A stretch of 14,732 nucleotides of DNA, from contig JALNZC010000065.1 in assembly GCA_023229525.1 (NCBI GenBank), forward strand, positions 1-14,732, written 5' to 3'. This document shows positions 7,208 to 14,588 of the stretch, in pieces. The DNA is from Bacteroidales bacterium. GTDB lineage: Bacteria; Bacteroidota; Bacteroidia; Bacteroidales; FEN-979. Position 1 is the first letter of the stretch; the number at the start of each line of letters is the position of its first letter. Made by a program: the position numbers and the translations under genes. The notes below the pieces were generated by a model. It did no database searches. It worked only from the letters and a program-made list of their open reading frames with translations, and was not told the origin of the DNA.

Positions 7208-8554
7208 TTATTTTAAGCCAAACTCCTTTTTGATCTTATCGACAAAATCAAGTTTTTCCCAGGCAAAGAATTCCACCTTCTTCAGGTAAACTTCTTTCCC
7301 ATTACCATTTACCTTTGCCGGTTTTGCGCCCTTAACGGGATAATAAACTTCAACTTCTTTCGTGAAAGGATCGCGTCCGAAATGGCCGTAAGAAGCGGTA
7401 GGAAGGAAGATCGGATTTTTCAACCCAAACCGTTCCACAATGGACCAGGGGCGCATATCGAAGATCTTGCTGATCTTTTTAGCGATGACGCCATCGGTGA
7501 GGATATCGCCATTCTTATCTTTAACTTTAGCTGAACAGTATGTGTTAATATAAAAACCAACCGGTTGTGCAACCCCGATTGCATAGGCCACCTGGATCAT
7601 TACCTGGTCGGCCACCCCGGCAGCCACCAGGTTTTTTGCAATATGTCGTGCGGCATAAGCTGCGGAACGGTCAACCTTTGAAGGATCTTTGCCCGAAAAA
7701 GCGCCGCCTCCGTGAGCCCCGTGACCGCCATACGTATCTACAATGATTTTACGCCCTGTAAGACCAGTATCCCCATGTGGGCCACCGATCACGAATTTCC
7801 CCGTTGGGTTTACATGAAGTTTGTAGTCGCCATGAAAAAGCTTTGAAATACGGACCGGTAACGTCTTTCTGACCCGTGGGATCAGTATTTTCAGAACATC
7901 TTCCCGGATTTTATCCTGCATCGTCTTTTCGGCATCTTTTTCCGCTTTTGCGGATTGGTCTTTAGGTTGAACAAAATCATCATGCTGGGTGCTGATCACG
8001 ATGGTATCGATACGAACCGGTTTGCTGGTATCATCATATTCTATAGTCACCTGCGATTTGCTATCAGGACGCAGGTACTTCATCTGTTTCCCTTCGCGGC
8101 GGATGGCGGCCAGTTCCTGAAGAAAAATGTGGGCCAGTTCGCTCGACATGGGCATTAAATTATCCATTTCACGACATGCATAGCCAAACATCATCCCCTG
8201 GTCGCCTGCACCCTGGTCTTCTTTCTTTTCCCGTACTACACCCTGGTTGATATCGGCGGATTGTTCATGAATGGTAGAGATTACACCACACGAGTCACTG
8301 TCGAACCGGTACTCGGCTTTGGTATAACCGATATCGCGGATCACCCGGCGGGCGGTTTCCTGCACATCAACCCAGCCTTGTGTTTTTACTTCGCCCCCGC
8401 ACACCACCAAACCGGTGGTAACAAAGGTTTCGCAGGCTACTTTGCTCTCCGGGTCCCAGCGCATGAATTCATCAAGCAATGCATCCGATATCTGATCGGC
8501 TATTTTATCCGGATGTCCTTCCGAAACGGACTCCGATGTGAATAAATATCCCAT
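7208..8554 (-). CDS. metK: S-adenosylmethionine synthase
   Basis: Makes S-adenosylmethionine from methionine and ATP, releasing phosphate and pyrophosphate; a cytosolic homotetramer in the family. The 448-residue product opens with LFTSESVSEGHPDK (4-17), with the catalytic His14, and carries both family signatures: GAGDQGMMFGYA (115-126) and GGGAFSGKD (282-290). GGPHGDTGLTGRK (257-269) and YGHFGRD (389-395) add active-site residues. It is longer than the approximately 384-residue E. coli enzyme, with extra sequence around 193-215 and 408-425, which I believe is usual for Bacteroidota. The ATG at 8554 fits the conserved N-terminus. Regulation: the leader carries a predicted SAM-II riboswitch, so the product probably represses its own gene. 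Confidence 0.97.
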   Translation of the reverse strand: MGYLFTSESVSEGHPDKIADQISDALLDEFMRWDPESKVACETFVTTGLVVCGGEVKTQGWVDVQETARRVIRDIGYTKAEYRFDSDSCGVISTIHEQSADINQGVVREKKEDQGAGDQGMMFGYACREMDNLMPMSSELAHIFLQELAAIRREGKQMKYLRPDSKSQVTIEYDDTSKPVRIDTIVISTQHDDFVQPKDQSAKAEKDAEKTMQDKIREDVLKILIPRVRKTLPVRISKLFHGDYKLHVNPTGKFVIGGPHGDTGLTGRKIIVDTYGGHGAHGGGAFSGKDPSKVDRSAAYAARHIAKNLVAAGVADQVMIQVAYAIGVAQPVGFYINTYCSAKVKDKNGDILTDGVIAKKISKIFDMRPWSIVERFGLKNPIFLPTASYGHFGRDPFTKEVEVYYPVKGAKPAKVNGNGKEVYLKKVEFFAWEKLDFVDKIKKEFGLK

Positions 8555-8573
8555 TTTTTAGATTTTAGAGTTA

Positions 8574-8648
8574 TGATTTACAATATACGATTTACGATTT
8601 TATCCTGCATCCAGCATCCAGTATCCTGCATCCTGGATCCTGCATCCG
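8574..8648. repeat. Composite 7-bp repeat array in the metK leader
   Basis: Two families abut. ATTTACG-type units (8574-8600: TTTACAATATACG, TTTACG) are followed by about six ATCCAGC/ATCCTGC heptamers (8602-8648). The array lies between the SAM-II aptamer and the metK ATG, so it is transcribed as part of the leader. The ATCCAGC family recurs inside gldA (9139-9195) and at 14562-14588; the ATTTACG family recurs at 14371-14393. Confidence 0.88.
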
Positions 8649-8689
8649 ATTAAAAGAAAAGTGTTTGATCTGCGATTGAAGGGAGGAAA

Positions 8690-8740
8690 ATTGTTTTAGC
8701 ATTTTTTTCCAGTGGTTGCAATCAATCAAATCCTTCCACT
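8690..8740 (-). promoter_or_regulatory. SAM-II (metA motif) riboswitch aptamer upstream of metK
   Basis: Read on the minus strand from 8740: AGUGG pairs with CCACU (8715-8711) to form P1. The loop contains GAUUUGAUUGAUUGCAA, close to the SAM-II loop GAUUU...UUGCA. An A-rich linker and GCUAAAACAA follow, with the hallmark GCUAAA at 8700-8695. The pseudoknot pair is UUG in the loop with CAA after GCUAAA; in the characterised env metX aptamer the same place is CC with GG, so pairing is kept with different bases. The predicted transcription start near 8745 puts the aptamer at the very 5' end. GGAAAA (8710-8705) and UUUUCC (8690-8685) could form a competing hairpin around GCUAAA. SAM-V, which shares this core, is the main alternative. 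Confidence 0.85.
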
Positions 8741-8750
8741 AATCTGACAG

Positions 8751-8781
8751 CAAAATTAATAAAATTTTCGAAAAGCAAAAA
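8751..8781 (-). promoter_or_regulatory. metK promoter
   Basis: On the minus strand TAATTTTG (8758-8751) is a perfect -7 box and TTTTTG (8781-8776) a candidate -33 element, 17 bp apart, slightly shorter than the usual 19-21. The start would fall near 8745, a few bases before the SAM-II aptamer, which supports both calls. Confidence 0.6.
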
Positions 8782-8800
8782 GATAAGCATTTGTATTGGG

Positions 8801-8944
8801 GAAGGACGAAAGACGAGGGACGAAGGACGAAGGACGAAGGACGATAGGACGAAGGACAAAAGACGAAGGACGATAGGACGAAAGACGAGGGACGAAGGAC
8901 GAAAGACGAAGGACGATAGGTGATGAGAGATGGGAGATGGGGGA
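8801..8944. repeat. 7-bp tandem repeat array (GGACGAA type)
   Basis: About 17 heptamers GGACGAA, GGACGAT, AGACGAA and AGACGAG, with occasional 8-bp units where an extra A occurs (GATAGGACG), followed by a short GATGGGA-type tail (8921-8944). It lies between the gldA 3' end and the metK promoter, outside the predicted metK transcript. With the metK leader it accounts for most of the 434-bp gap; no other gene is seen there. Confidence 0.92.
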
Positions 8945-8988
8945 TTTAATTCAGCTGGCTGTGGAATAATGGACCTGCGGATGGAAAA

Positions 8989-10026
8989 CTAATTCTTTGT
9001 CAGTTCCTGAAAAACTTCTTCGAGCTTCTGTTCTTCGCGGGTAAGTGAAAGAACGGTGAGTTTGTTACTGACAGCAAATTGGAATACCGCTGCCCGGATA
9101 TCACTGTCAGGAGCAGAGGAAAGTAGCCAGATGTTTCCTGCCGGATGCTGGATATCGGATGCTGGATGCCGGATGCCGGATGCTGGATGTTGGATATTGG
9201 ATGCTTGATTATTTTCGTTCGAAATTCGATATTCGTTGTTCAATATTCGATATTCAGAAGTGGTTTCAGGTAACATCACCTGAATCACTCCCGGAATTGT
9301 TTTAAGTAAATCCCCGTGAACCGCTGAACCGAATTCAACCTTCACTATTGTCCGGGAGGTAGCCATATGCTGGAGGTTCTGGGTTGTATCATCCGCAACA
9401 ATCTTCCCTTTATGGATGATAATCGCCCGGTTGCAGATGGCTTCGACCTCCTGCATCACATGGGTCGACATCATCACGGTTTTTTTCTTCCCGATTTCAC
9501 GGATCAACCCACGGATTTCCAACAATTGATTTGGATCGAGGCCCGATGTAGGCTCATCCAGAATAAGTACCTCGGGATCATGGATAAGCGCCTGGGCGAG
9601 CCCTACCCGTTGCCGGAAACCTTTTGACAGAGCTCCGAGCTTTTTATGTTGTTCGGTCTGAAGTCCGGTCAGGTCAATCATCTCTGCAACCCTGCCTGAA
9701 ATGTTGCCCTTCATCTGATGTATTCCGGCAATAAAGGAAAGGAATTCCCTTACGTATAAATCCAGATACAAAGGGTTGTTTTCCGGAAGATAACCTACTT
9801 TCTTTCTCACCTCTATGGATTGTTCAAGCACATCGAACCCGAATACCGTGGCATCACCTGAAGTGGGAGGGATGAAACAGGTCAGTATCTTCATCAAGGT
9901 ACTTTTTCCGGCACCGTTGGGACCAAGCAACCCGACGATCTCGCCGGGTTTTACTTCCAGCGAAATGGCATCAAGCGCCTTTTGCGTACCATATATTTTC
10001 GTGATGTTACTGACGGTGATGGACAT
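8989..10026 (-). CDS. gldA: GldA-like ABC transporter ATP-binding protein with an in-frame repeat insertion
   Basis: ATPase subunit of an ABC transporter closest in style to GldA, which partners GldF/GldG in gliding bacteria; homologues also occur in non-gliders. It has all nucleotide-binding motifs: Walker A GPNGAGKST (35-43), signature LSKGF (133-137), Walker B VLILDEPTSGLD (153-164) and the H-loop STH (187-189). The C-terminal domain ends in TREEQKLEEVFQELT, typical of GldA. At 345 residues it is longer than the roughly 300 I expect. The excess is residues 258-298, which includes three degenerate 7-residue units (NIQHPAS, GIRHPAS, DIQHPAG) encoded by heptanucleotide repeats. The reading frame is kept on both sides. 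No membrane partner gene is in the window. Confidence 0.85.
   Translation of the reverse strand: MSITVSNITKIYGTQKALDAISLEVKPGEIVGLLGPNGAGKSTLMKILTCFIPPTSGDATVFGFDVLEQSIEVRKKVGYLPENNPLYLDLYVREFLSFIAGIHQMKGNISGRVAEMIDLTGLQTEQHKKLGALSKGFRQRVGLAQALIHDPEVLILDEPTSGLDPNQLLEIRGLIREIGKKKTVMMSTHVMQEVEAICNRAIIIHKGKIVADDTTQNLQHMATSRTIVKVEFGSAVHGDLLKTIPGVIQVMLPETTSEYRILNNEYRISNENNQASNIQHPASGIRHPASDIQHPAGNIWLLSSAPDSDIRAAVFQFAVSNKLTVLSLTREEQKLEEVFQELTKN
9139..9255. repeat. Composite heptamer array inside the gldA coding region
   Basis: On the plus strand about nine GGATGCT/GGATGCC/GGATATC heptamers (9142-9202) are followed by units of a second family, ATTCGAT and ATTCAAT (about 9215-9255). The first family is the reverse complement of the ATCCAGC repeat in the metK leader. 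It encodes residues of about 258-297, between two normal parts of the C-terminal domain. Confidence 0.88.
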
Positions 10027-10030
10027 GATA

Positions 10031-10066
10031 AGAAGTCAAAAGTTAAAAGTCAAAAGTCAAAACTTA
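10031..10066. repeat. Heptamer array in the gldA leader (AAAAGTC type)
   Basis: Five units AAAAGTT/AAAAGTC/AAAACTT in tandem begin 4 bp upstream of the gldA ATG. A small perfect stem ACAGG/CCTGT with a 4-nt loop lies next to it (10066-10079). Both lie between the promoter box at 10103-10110 and the start codon. Confidence 0.75.
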
Positions 10067-10102
10067 CAGGAAGGCCTGTGTGTTTGCATACTTTTTGGGA
10101 TG

Positions 10103-10110
10103 CAAAAGTA
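10103..10110 (-). promoter_or_regulatory. gldA promoter -7 box
   Basis: TACTTTTG on the minus strand followed by CATCCC, an exact match to TAnnTTTG. No clear -33 element is visible. The predicted start is near 10097, giving a leader of about 70 nt that includes the AAAAGTC array. Confidence 0.55.
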
Positions 10111-10168
10111 ACAAATTTTATTATTTCTTGCGGATTACAGGTCCCCGTTTGCAGATGACGGGAGATAG

Positions 10169-10930
10169 TCAAGGTGAGATACGCTTCATCTGGGTGAGAA
10201 AGATATCCCGTCTGAAACGGGAGAGGGGAATGAACGAACCATCGGTCATTTCGATGGAACTACCTTCATGGCGAATATATCGTTTGACAAATTCCAGATT
10301 AATCAGGTGGGAATTATGTGTGCGGAAGAAATTCCGTTCGTTAAGAAGTTCCTGGTATTCTTTCAGGTTCCTCGAGACAAGCAGTTTTCGTTTGTCTGTA
10401 AGGAAGAACCAGCAATAACTCCGGTCGGCCTCAATACGGATGATCTCCTTGGTATTGAGATATTCCATCCCATCGGAAGTCGGAATGGCCAGCTTTGACG
10501 GGAATGTGGAGCGGATGTTTTCAATCAGGGCATGATAGTTCCTGTTACGTTCAGAAAGAGAAGAACGTTTGTTGATCACCTTATTTACCGCCTCTATGAA
10601 TTCATTGATATTGATGGGTTTCAGGATATAATCCACAGCGCTGAACTTGATTGCCTTTATGGCATAATGGTTGAAAGCCGTGATGAAGATCACATCAAAA
10701 GATTTTTCAGGAAAGGTAGCAAGCATGTCGAAACCGCTTCCGTGGGGCATTTCCACATCAAGAAATACCAGGTCGGGTTGTTTTTCGATGATTATCCTGG
10801 AACCTTCTGCAGCGGAAGAGGCGGTACCGATGATCTCCAGTCGTGGACAATATTCATGGATGATAGAACCGATAAAACTTACGGCATCCTTCTCATCATC
10901 AACGATCAATGTTTTCAACATTTTGGTCAT
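10169..10930 (-). CDS. LytTR-type response regulator
   Basis: Two-component response regulator of the LytR/AlgR type, 253 residues. The receiver domain (5-122) has the acidic pair Asp11-Asp12, phospho-acceptor Asp58 in VFLDVEMP, Thr84 and Lys104 in LKPI. A LytTR DNA-binding domain follows (about 146-250): YLNTKEIIRIEADRSYC, FFRTHNSHLINLEFV and GSFIPLSRFRRD. It overlaps the kinase gene by 4 bp (ATGA), so translation is probably coupled and the kinase is its partner. The ATG at 10930 is preferred for that overlap; the next Met is residue 4. Target genes are unknown; the nearest downstream gene, gldA, has its own promoter box. Confidence 0.93.
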   Translation of the reverse strand: MTKMLKTLIVDDEKDAVSFIGSIIHEYCPRLEIIGTASSAAEGSRIIIEKQPDLVFLDVEMPHGSGFDMLATFPEKSFDVIFITAFNHYAIKAIKFSAVDYILKPININEFIEAVNKVINKRSSLSERNRNYHALIENIRSTFPSKLAIPTSDGMEYLNTKEIIRIEADRSYCWFFLTDKRKLLVSRNLKEYQELLNERNFFRTHNSHLINLEFVKRYIRHEGSSIEMTDGSFIPLSRFRRDIFLTQMKRISP

Positions 10931-12858
10931 GTCATGACAGGTATTTGGAGTTCTACCCGGGTACCCGCAGCTTTATCGTCTTCCTTCAGGTCGGTATAAC
11001 TGACCTTCATCCCGCTACCGTAAAGCGCGTTGGCAAGATTGAGCCTGGATTCGGTGATCAATGTCCCCAATGAATTATGATTGCTGTTCTTTGCTTTCCT
11101 TATCACCATGGCTGCCTCACGCCCGATACCATTATCTTCAATTGTACAGACGATGAAATCCCGATGCAATTTCATGTCAATGATCAGTTTACCGTTGCCC
11201 TCTTTATTGATCAGACCGTGACAGATGGCATTCTCGGCATAAGGATGGATGAGCATCGTCGGTATTTTGTAAATCAGTGTATCAATTTCATCATCAATAT
11301 GAATCGAATAGGAAAATTTATCTTTAAACCGTAGGGTCTCCAGTTCGAGATATAGCTGCAAGGCATCCAATTCATCTTTGATGGGAATCGAAGTATGTTG
11401 TGAATTTTCAAGTATCTTACGCATCAGACTCGAGAACTTGGTGAGGTAGTTATTGGTAGCAATCTTATCATGCTGGTACATATAATACTGGATCGAGTTA
11501 AGGGTATTGAAGATAAAATGCGGGTTCATCTGCTGCCGGAGGTTGGCCTGGGTTATTTCAGCGATTTTCCGGTTCATCTCGCTTAACTTCCGGCGATTAG
11601 TCAATCGCGACTGCCGGAATAAAAGAATCCCGATTACCCCTGCAAGTGCGATCAGGAGAGCAAAACCGTAAGTGAAATACTTTTGCTTATCGAGTTTCAG
11701 CGCCAATAACTCCATTCCCTTGTCTTTTGCCTCGGTCTGATACCGGGTTCTGGCATCGGCTAGTCCGGTATTGTACGTCTGTACTTTCAGCGAATCACTG
11801 TATTGCTTAAAAAGGACATAACTCAGGTAGGCATTTTTATAATCTCCCAATGATCTGTAAAGATCGTTCATGTCTTTATAAACCCAGGAGAGGTTATACC
11901 AGTCTTTTGTATTCAGCGAGTATGTTGTACTTCTTCCATAATTCTCAAGGGCGCTTTTGTAATCTTTCAAGTCACGTTGAATCGTCCCAATGTTTCCGTA
12001 TGAATTGGCCAAGATCGTGTAATCTCTTTTAACTTGTCCGATGGTTATGCACTTCCTGAACCAGGCCAAGGATGTATCATACTCCTTCAAGAGATAATGA
12101 TTCCACCCGATCCGGATCATGATCAAAGGAGTGATCACGGAATCATACATCGATTGCCTGATCTTCAGCGCCTCCATGTATTGACGGTTTGATTGACTGA
12201 AATTGCTGTCAATCCTGTTGGAAATCTCACCCAGGCGGTACCATGCCCTGGCAGTGAACTCTTTGTTTTGTTCCACTATGGATGATTTCAGCATCAGGTC
12301 GGTATACTTCTTTTCATTCTCCTTATCCTCCAGGATGTAATAAATATTTGCCATCTCACGATAGACCACAGGCAGAATCTGCTTGAGATGTTTCTCTGTT
12401 GCAAGCCCGATGATTTGCCGAAGAAGTTCCAGCGCTGGGGTAAATTTTCCGATCTGGGTAAAAATCTTTGACCGTAGAATGGCTACTTCGGCATACTGCT
12501 GATAAAACAAGGTGGGTTTTAGAAGGGCCATTGCTTTCCCCGACTGTTCATAGGCCTGGCCGAGATCGCCCATTCCCAGTGCGGTTTCGGCATATACCCT
12601 GAAAAGTGAATATGGTACAGCAATTTTTTTCTCAGTTGCAAACTTCATGGCATTTTTTATAATAGCGGTGGCTTGCAGTAGCTTATTATCCTTCATCAGC
12701 ATTCTTGCTTCGTTTATCTTTCTGTTCAGAACCACAGTATCGGAAATAGCAATGTTGCTCTTCTGATGAGAATCGACAGAAGGTTCATGGGGGCTTGCGT
12801 CGGGTAATATGAAACCTGCCCGGATCGACAGAAGGGTTATAAATACAAATATTACCAT
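10927..12858 (-). CDS. TPR-containing LytS/YehU-type sensor histidine kinase
   Basis: Membrane sensor kinase of 643 residues. An N-terminal hydrophobic segment (3-18) acts as signal peptide or anchor. Residues about 45-360 are helical tetratricopeptide-like repeats (for example AYEQSGKAMALL, ALENYGRSTTYSL, GDYKNAYLSYVLF) and would lie outside the membrane. A transmembrane helix (395-414) and a short coiled linker (415-440) follow. The kinase core has QMNPHFIFNTLNSI with the phospho-acceptor His447, the N-box PYAENAICHG (539-548) and the G-box EDNGIGREA (574-582). This is the His_kinase/HATPase pair of the LytS class, usually teamed with LytTR regulators, as here. The ligand or partner of the TPR domain is unknown. 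The frame is open upstream but no further ATG is close. Confidence 0.93.
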   Translation of the reverse strand: MVIFVFITLLSIRAGFILPDASPHEPSVDSHQKSNIAISDTVVLNRKINEARMLMKDNKLLQATAIIKNAMKFATEKKIAVPYSLFRVYAETALGMGDLGQAYEQSGKAMALLKPTLFYQQYAEVAILRSKIFTQIGKFTPALELLRQIIGLATEKHLKQILPVVYREMANIYYILEDKENEKKYTDLMLKSSIVEQNKEFTARAWYRLGEISNRIDSNFSQSNRQYMEALKIRQSMYDSVITPLIMIRIGWNHYLLKEYDTSLAWFRKCITIGQVKRDYTILANSYGNIGTIQRDLKDYKSALENYGRSTTYSLNTKDWYNLSWVYKDMNDLYRSLGDYKNAYLSYVLFKQYSDSLKVQTYNTGLADARTRYQTEAKDKGMELLALKLDKQKYFTYGFALLIALAGVIGILLFRQSRLTNRRKLSEMNRKIAEITQANLRQQMNPHFIFNTLNSIQYYMYQHDKIATNNYLTKFSSLMRKILENSQHTSIPIKDELDALQLYLELETLRFKDKFSYSIHIDDEIDTLIYKIPTMLIHPYAENAICHGLINKEGNGKLIIDMKLHRDFIVCTIEDNGIGREAAMVIRKAKNSNHNSLGTLITESRLNLANALYGSGMKVSYTDLKEDDKAAGTRVELQIPVMT

Positions 12859-12896
12859 AAAGCGTATCGCCTTCTTACAACAAGAGGACTGATTTG

Positions 12897-12904
12897 CAAA
12901 TATA
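12897..12904 (-). promoter_or_regulatory. Putative promoter -7 box for the kinase-regulator operon
   Basis: TATATTTG followed by CAAATC on the minus strand, an exact TAnnTTTG match, 38 bp before the kinase ATG. No -33 TTTG is seen at the usual spacing. Confidence 0.5.
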
Positions 12905-12992
12905 TAATATCTGAAGCATCATTGTATCCCCGCTGTTTCCCGATTGCAGGTTTGGGTTTACAGATGAAACAGAATTTTTTATCCCCCTTATT

Positions 12993-14369
12993 TTATCCCT
13001 CCACAAGTTTTCTAAATCCTTCAATGTGTTCCCTGATTTTCCCGGCAAGGAAATAGGGGAGGCTTAAGAGGAAATACTTTTTGCCTTTAATGGTCTGGGT
13101 TTGCTGAATGCCTAAGACTCCAGCATGCAATCTTACCGCATAGGGATGCGGGGCAACATCCATGAATTGGTGTAGCGACCGTAACCGGCCAGGTTCTCCC
13201 GGTCTGACTACCACCGGGATAAGAAAATTATTGTATGGCAAAACAAAATCAACCTCTGCGCCGGATTGGGCTTTATCACGTACCCAGAAATGAAGATCGT
13301 GTTGAAAGGTCATCGGAAAAATTCGGGGATCACTTTGCGCTATATAATTCTGACTTTCAGTAGCAATGATCTCCTGACCTACAGCCTGCCGGGCGATCTG
13401 TCCGTGAAAAATGGCGCTCATGTCCGGTGTTAAATACAACTGTTTCTGGATACCGGAAAAATAGTTGACCAAACCGGTATCCAGGAATTGCAGCCGCGGA
13501 AACTTTGCGCGATCAGGGATTGCCGGGAAAGTTACCTGAGTTGAAGGATAAATAAGCCGGAGTAGGAAATGCTTTTCAAGCATCTTGAAAGCTGTACCTG
13601 TTTCCCGGCTGCGGTAACCTGAATTTCCGAAGCGATTGAACTTGATCCGCGTAGCAGCATACGGGAAGGCATTCTGTAAGATAAACTGCAGGGTTTCGCT
13701 ACGCTTATTGCCATAAACTTTTGCACTTATTTCTTCGAGGTATCTATTCAGTAAATATTCATAAAAAGGCTTCAACCCACTCAAATGCCGGTCGGTCATA
13801 TAGGCGTTTACGATTTCCGGCATTCCGCCGATAAGGGTATAAATGTGAAAATACCGGAGCAATTTTGCGGAAGCGCTAGCCGGCGCAGGTACTTCTTGCC
13901 AGGTTTCAAGGGCTTCCGTATCACCTGAAGCGAGCAGGAATTCTTCAAAAGTAAAAGGATGTAAATTTAGGATAGAAAGATCTGCTTTTTCTAAGGCTAC
14001 CAATTCTGCCAAAGGATCACTGCATACCGAAGCCGTTGCAACGATGGACATGTTTTTCAAGATGGCCGGTGTTTGCCGGAACCAGGAAACGGCCTCGGGG
14101 CAATGCTGGATCTCGTCCAGGAAGACCAGGTTGCGTGTCCCACGTGGTGATTTATCCTTAAGAAAATAAATGGACTGCAGGGTTTCATCCCACGAATCAC
14201 CCGTGACAAAAAAGTGCCGGTCGGCAGTTTCAGCGAGATTCAGATAAAGGTAAGTCCCGAAATTTTTCGCCCATTGATTGACCAAAGTCGTTTTTCCAAC
14301 CCCCTTTGCACCAAAAATGACCAAATGCAGATTGGTAGTAAGTTTTTTTATTAAAAGACGTTCAAACAA
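12993..14369 (-). CDS. AAA_14/DUF4143 family ATPase, TTG start
   Basis: P-loop ATPase of a family common in Bacteroidota and archaea, function unclear. The 458 residues contain Walker A GAKGVGKTT (20-28), Walker B LVFLDE (81-86), GGMPEIV (181-187) and LDTGL (296-300), followed by a DUF4143 region ending in a nuclease-like fold with AEVDFVL (371-377). In relatives the next strand usually reads like PVEVK; here it is PVVVRPG (385-391), so the expected Glu and Lys are replaced by Val and Arg. The start at 14369 is TTG, with TAA seven codons upstream and the first in-frame Met at residue 107. A heptamer array begins directly before it, so the original 5' end may have been damaged. Converting relatives usually have an ATG and slightly longer N-terminus. 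Confidence 0.85.
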   Translation of the reverse strand: MFERLLIKKLTTNLHLVIFGAKGVGKTTLVNQWAKNFGTYLYLNLAETADRHFFVTGDSWDETLQSIYFLKDKSPRGTRNLVFLDEIQHCPEAVSWFRQTPAILKNMSIVATASVCSDPLAELVALEKADLSILNLHPFTFEEFLLASGDTEALETWQEVPAPASASAKLLRYFHIYTLIGGMPEIVNAYMTDRHLSGLKPFYEYLLNRYLEEISAKVYGNKRSETLQFILQNAFPYAATRIKFNRFGNSGYRSRETGTAFKMLEKHFLLRLIYPSTQVTFPAIPDRAKFPRLQFLDTGLVNYFSGIQKQLYLTPDMSAIFHGQIARQAVGQEIIATESQNYIAQSDPRIFPMTFQHDLHFWVRDKAQSGAEVDFVLPYNNFLIPVVVRPGEPGRLRSLHQFMDVAPHPYAVRLHAGVLGIQQTQTIKGKKYFLLSLPYFLAGKIREHIEGFRKLVEG

Positions 14370-14370
14370 T

Positions 14371-14536
14371 TTACGATTTACGATTTACGATTTGAAAATT
14401 TGAGAATGTGAAAATTTGAAAATGGATAAAAATAATTTGAAGATTTGAAGATTTGAAATTTGAAAATGGATAAAAATAATTTGAAGATTTGAAAATGTGC
14501 AAATTTGAAAATGGATTAAAATGATTTGAAGATTTG
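14371..14536. repeat. Composite array: ATTTACG heptamers and a 44-45 bp higher-order repeat
   Basis: Three ATTTACG units (14371-14391) abut the TTG codon of the ATPase gene. They pass into GATTTGA/AATTTGA units. Within these a larger unit, ATTTGAAAATGGAT...GATTTGAAGATTTGA, starts at 14414, 14458 and 14503, giving three copies of about 44-45 bp with few differences. An open frame through it (to 14577, minus strand) is a low-complexity artefact. Confidence 0.85.
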
Positions 14537-14561
14537 AGGAAAATAAAAAAAATGACAAAGT

Positions 14562-14588
14562 ATCTTGTATCCAGCATCCAGCATCCTA
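14562..14588. repeat. Short ATCCAGC heptamer cluster
   Basis: Three to four units ATCCAGC, ATCCAGC, ATCCTAT preceded by ATCTTGT. It is the same family as in the metK leader and in gldA. It lies about 20 bp from the presumed left end of the insertion sequence. Confidence 0.7.

Noticed and set aside
8801..8944. Could the regular arrays be CRISPR?
   Set aside because: Units are 7-8 bp and contiguous, without unique spacers of 25-40 bp, and no cas genes are near.
9136..9255. Diversity-generating retroelement variable region in gldA
   Set aside because: No reverse transcriptase or template repeat is visible, and the differences between units are not adenine-specific.
12933..12972. Inverted repeat CTGTTTC/GAAACAG between the kinase and ATPase genes as a terminator
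   Set aside because: The loop is 26 nt, and the T-run lies on the plus-strand side, not on the side needed for the ATPase gene. Too weak to call.
14371..14577. 68-residue open frame on the minus strand upstream of the ATPase gene
   Set aside because: It consists of repeated Phe/Ser/Asn residues from the GATTTGA array and ends where the ATPase gene begins; no domain is seen.
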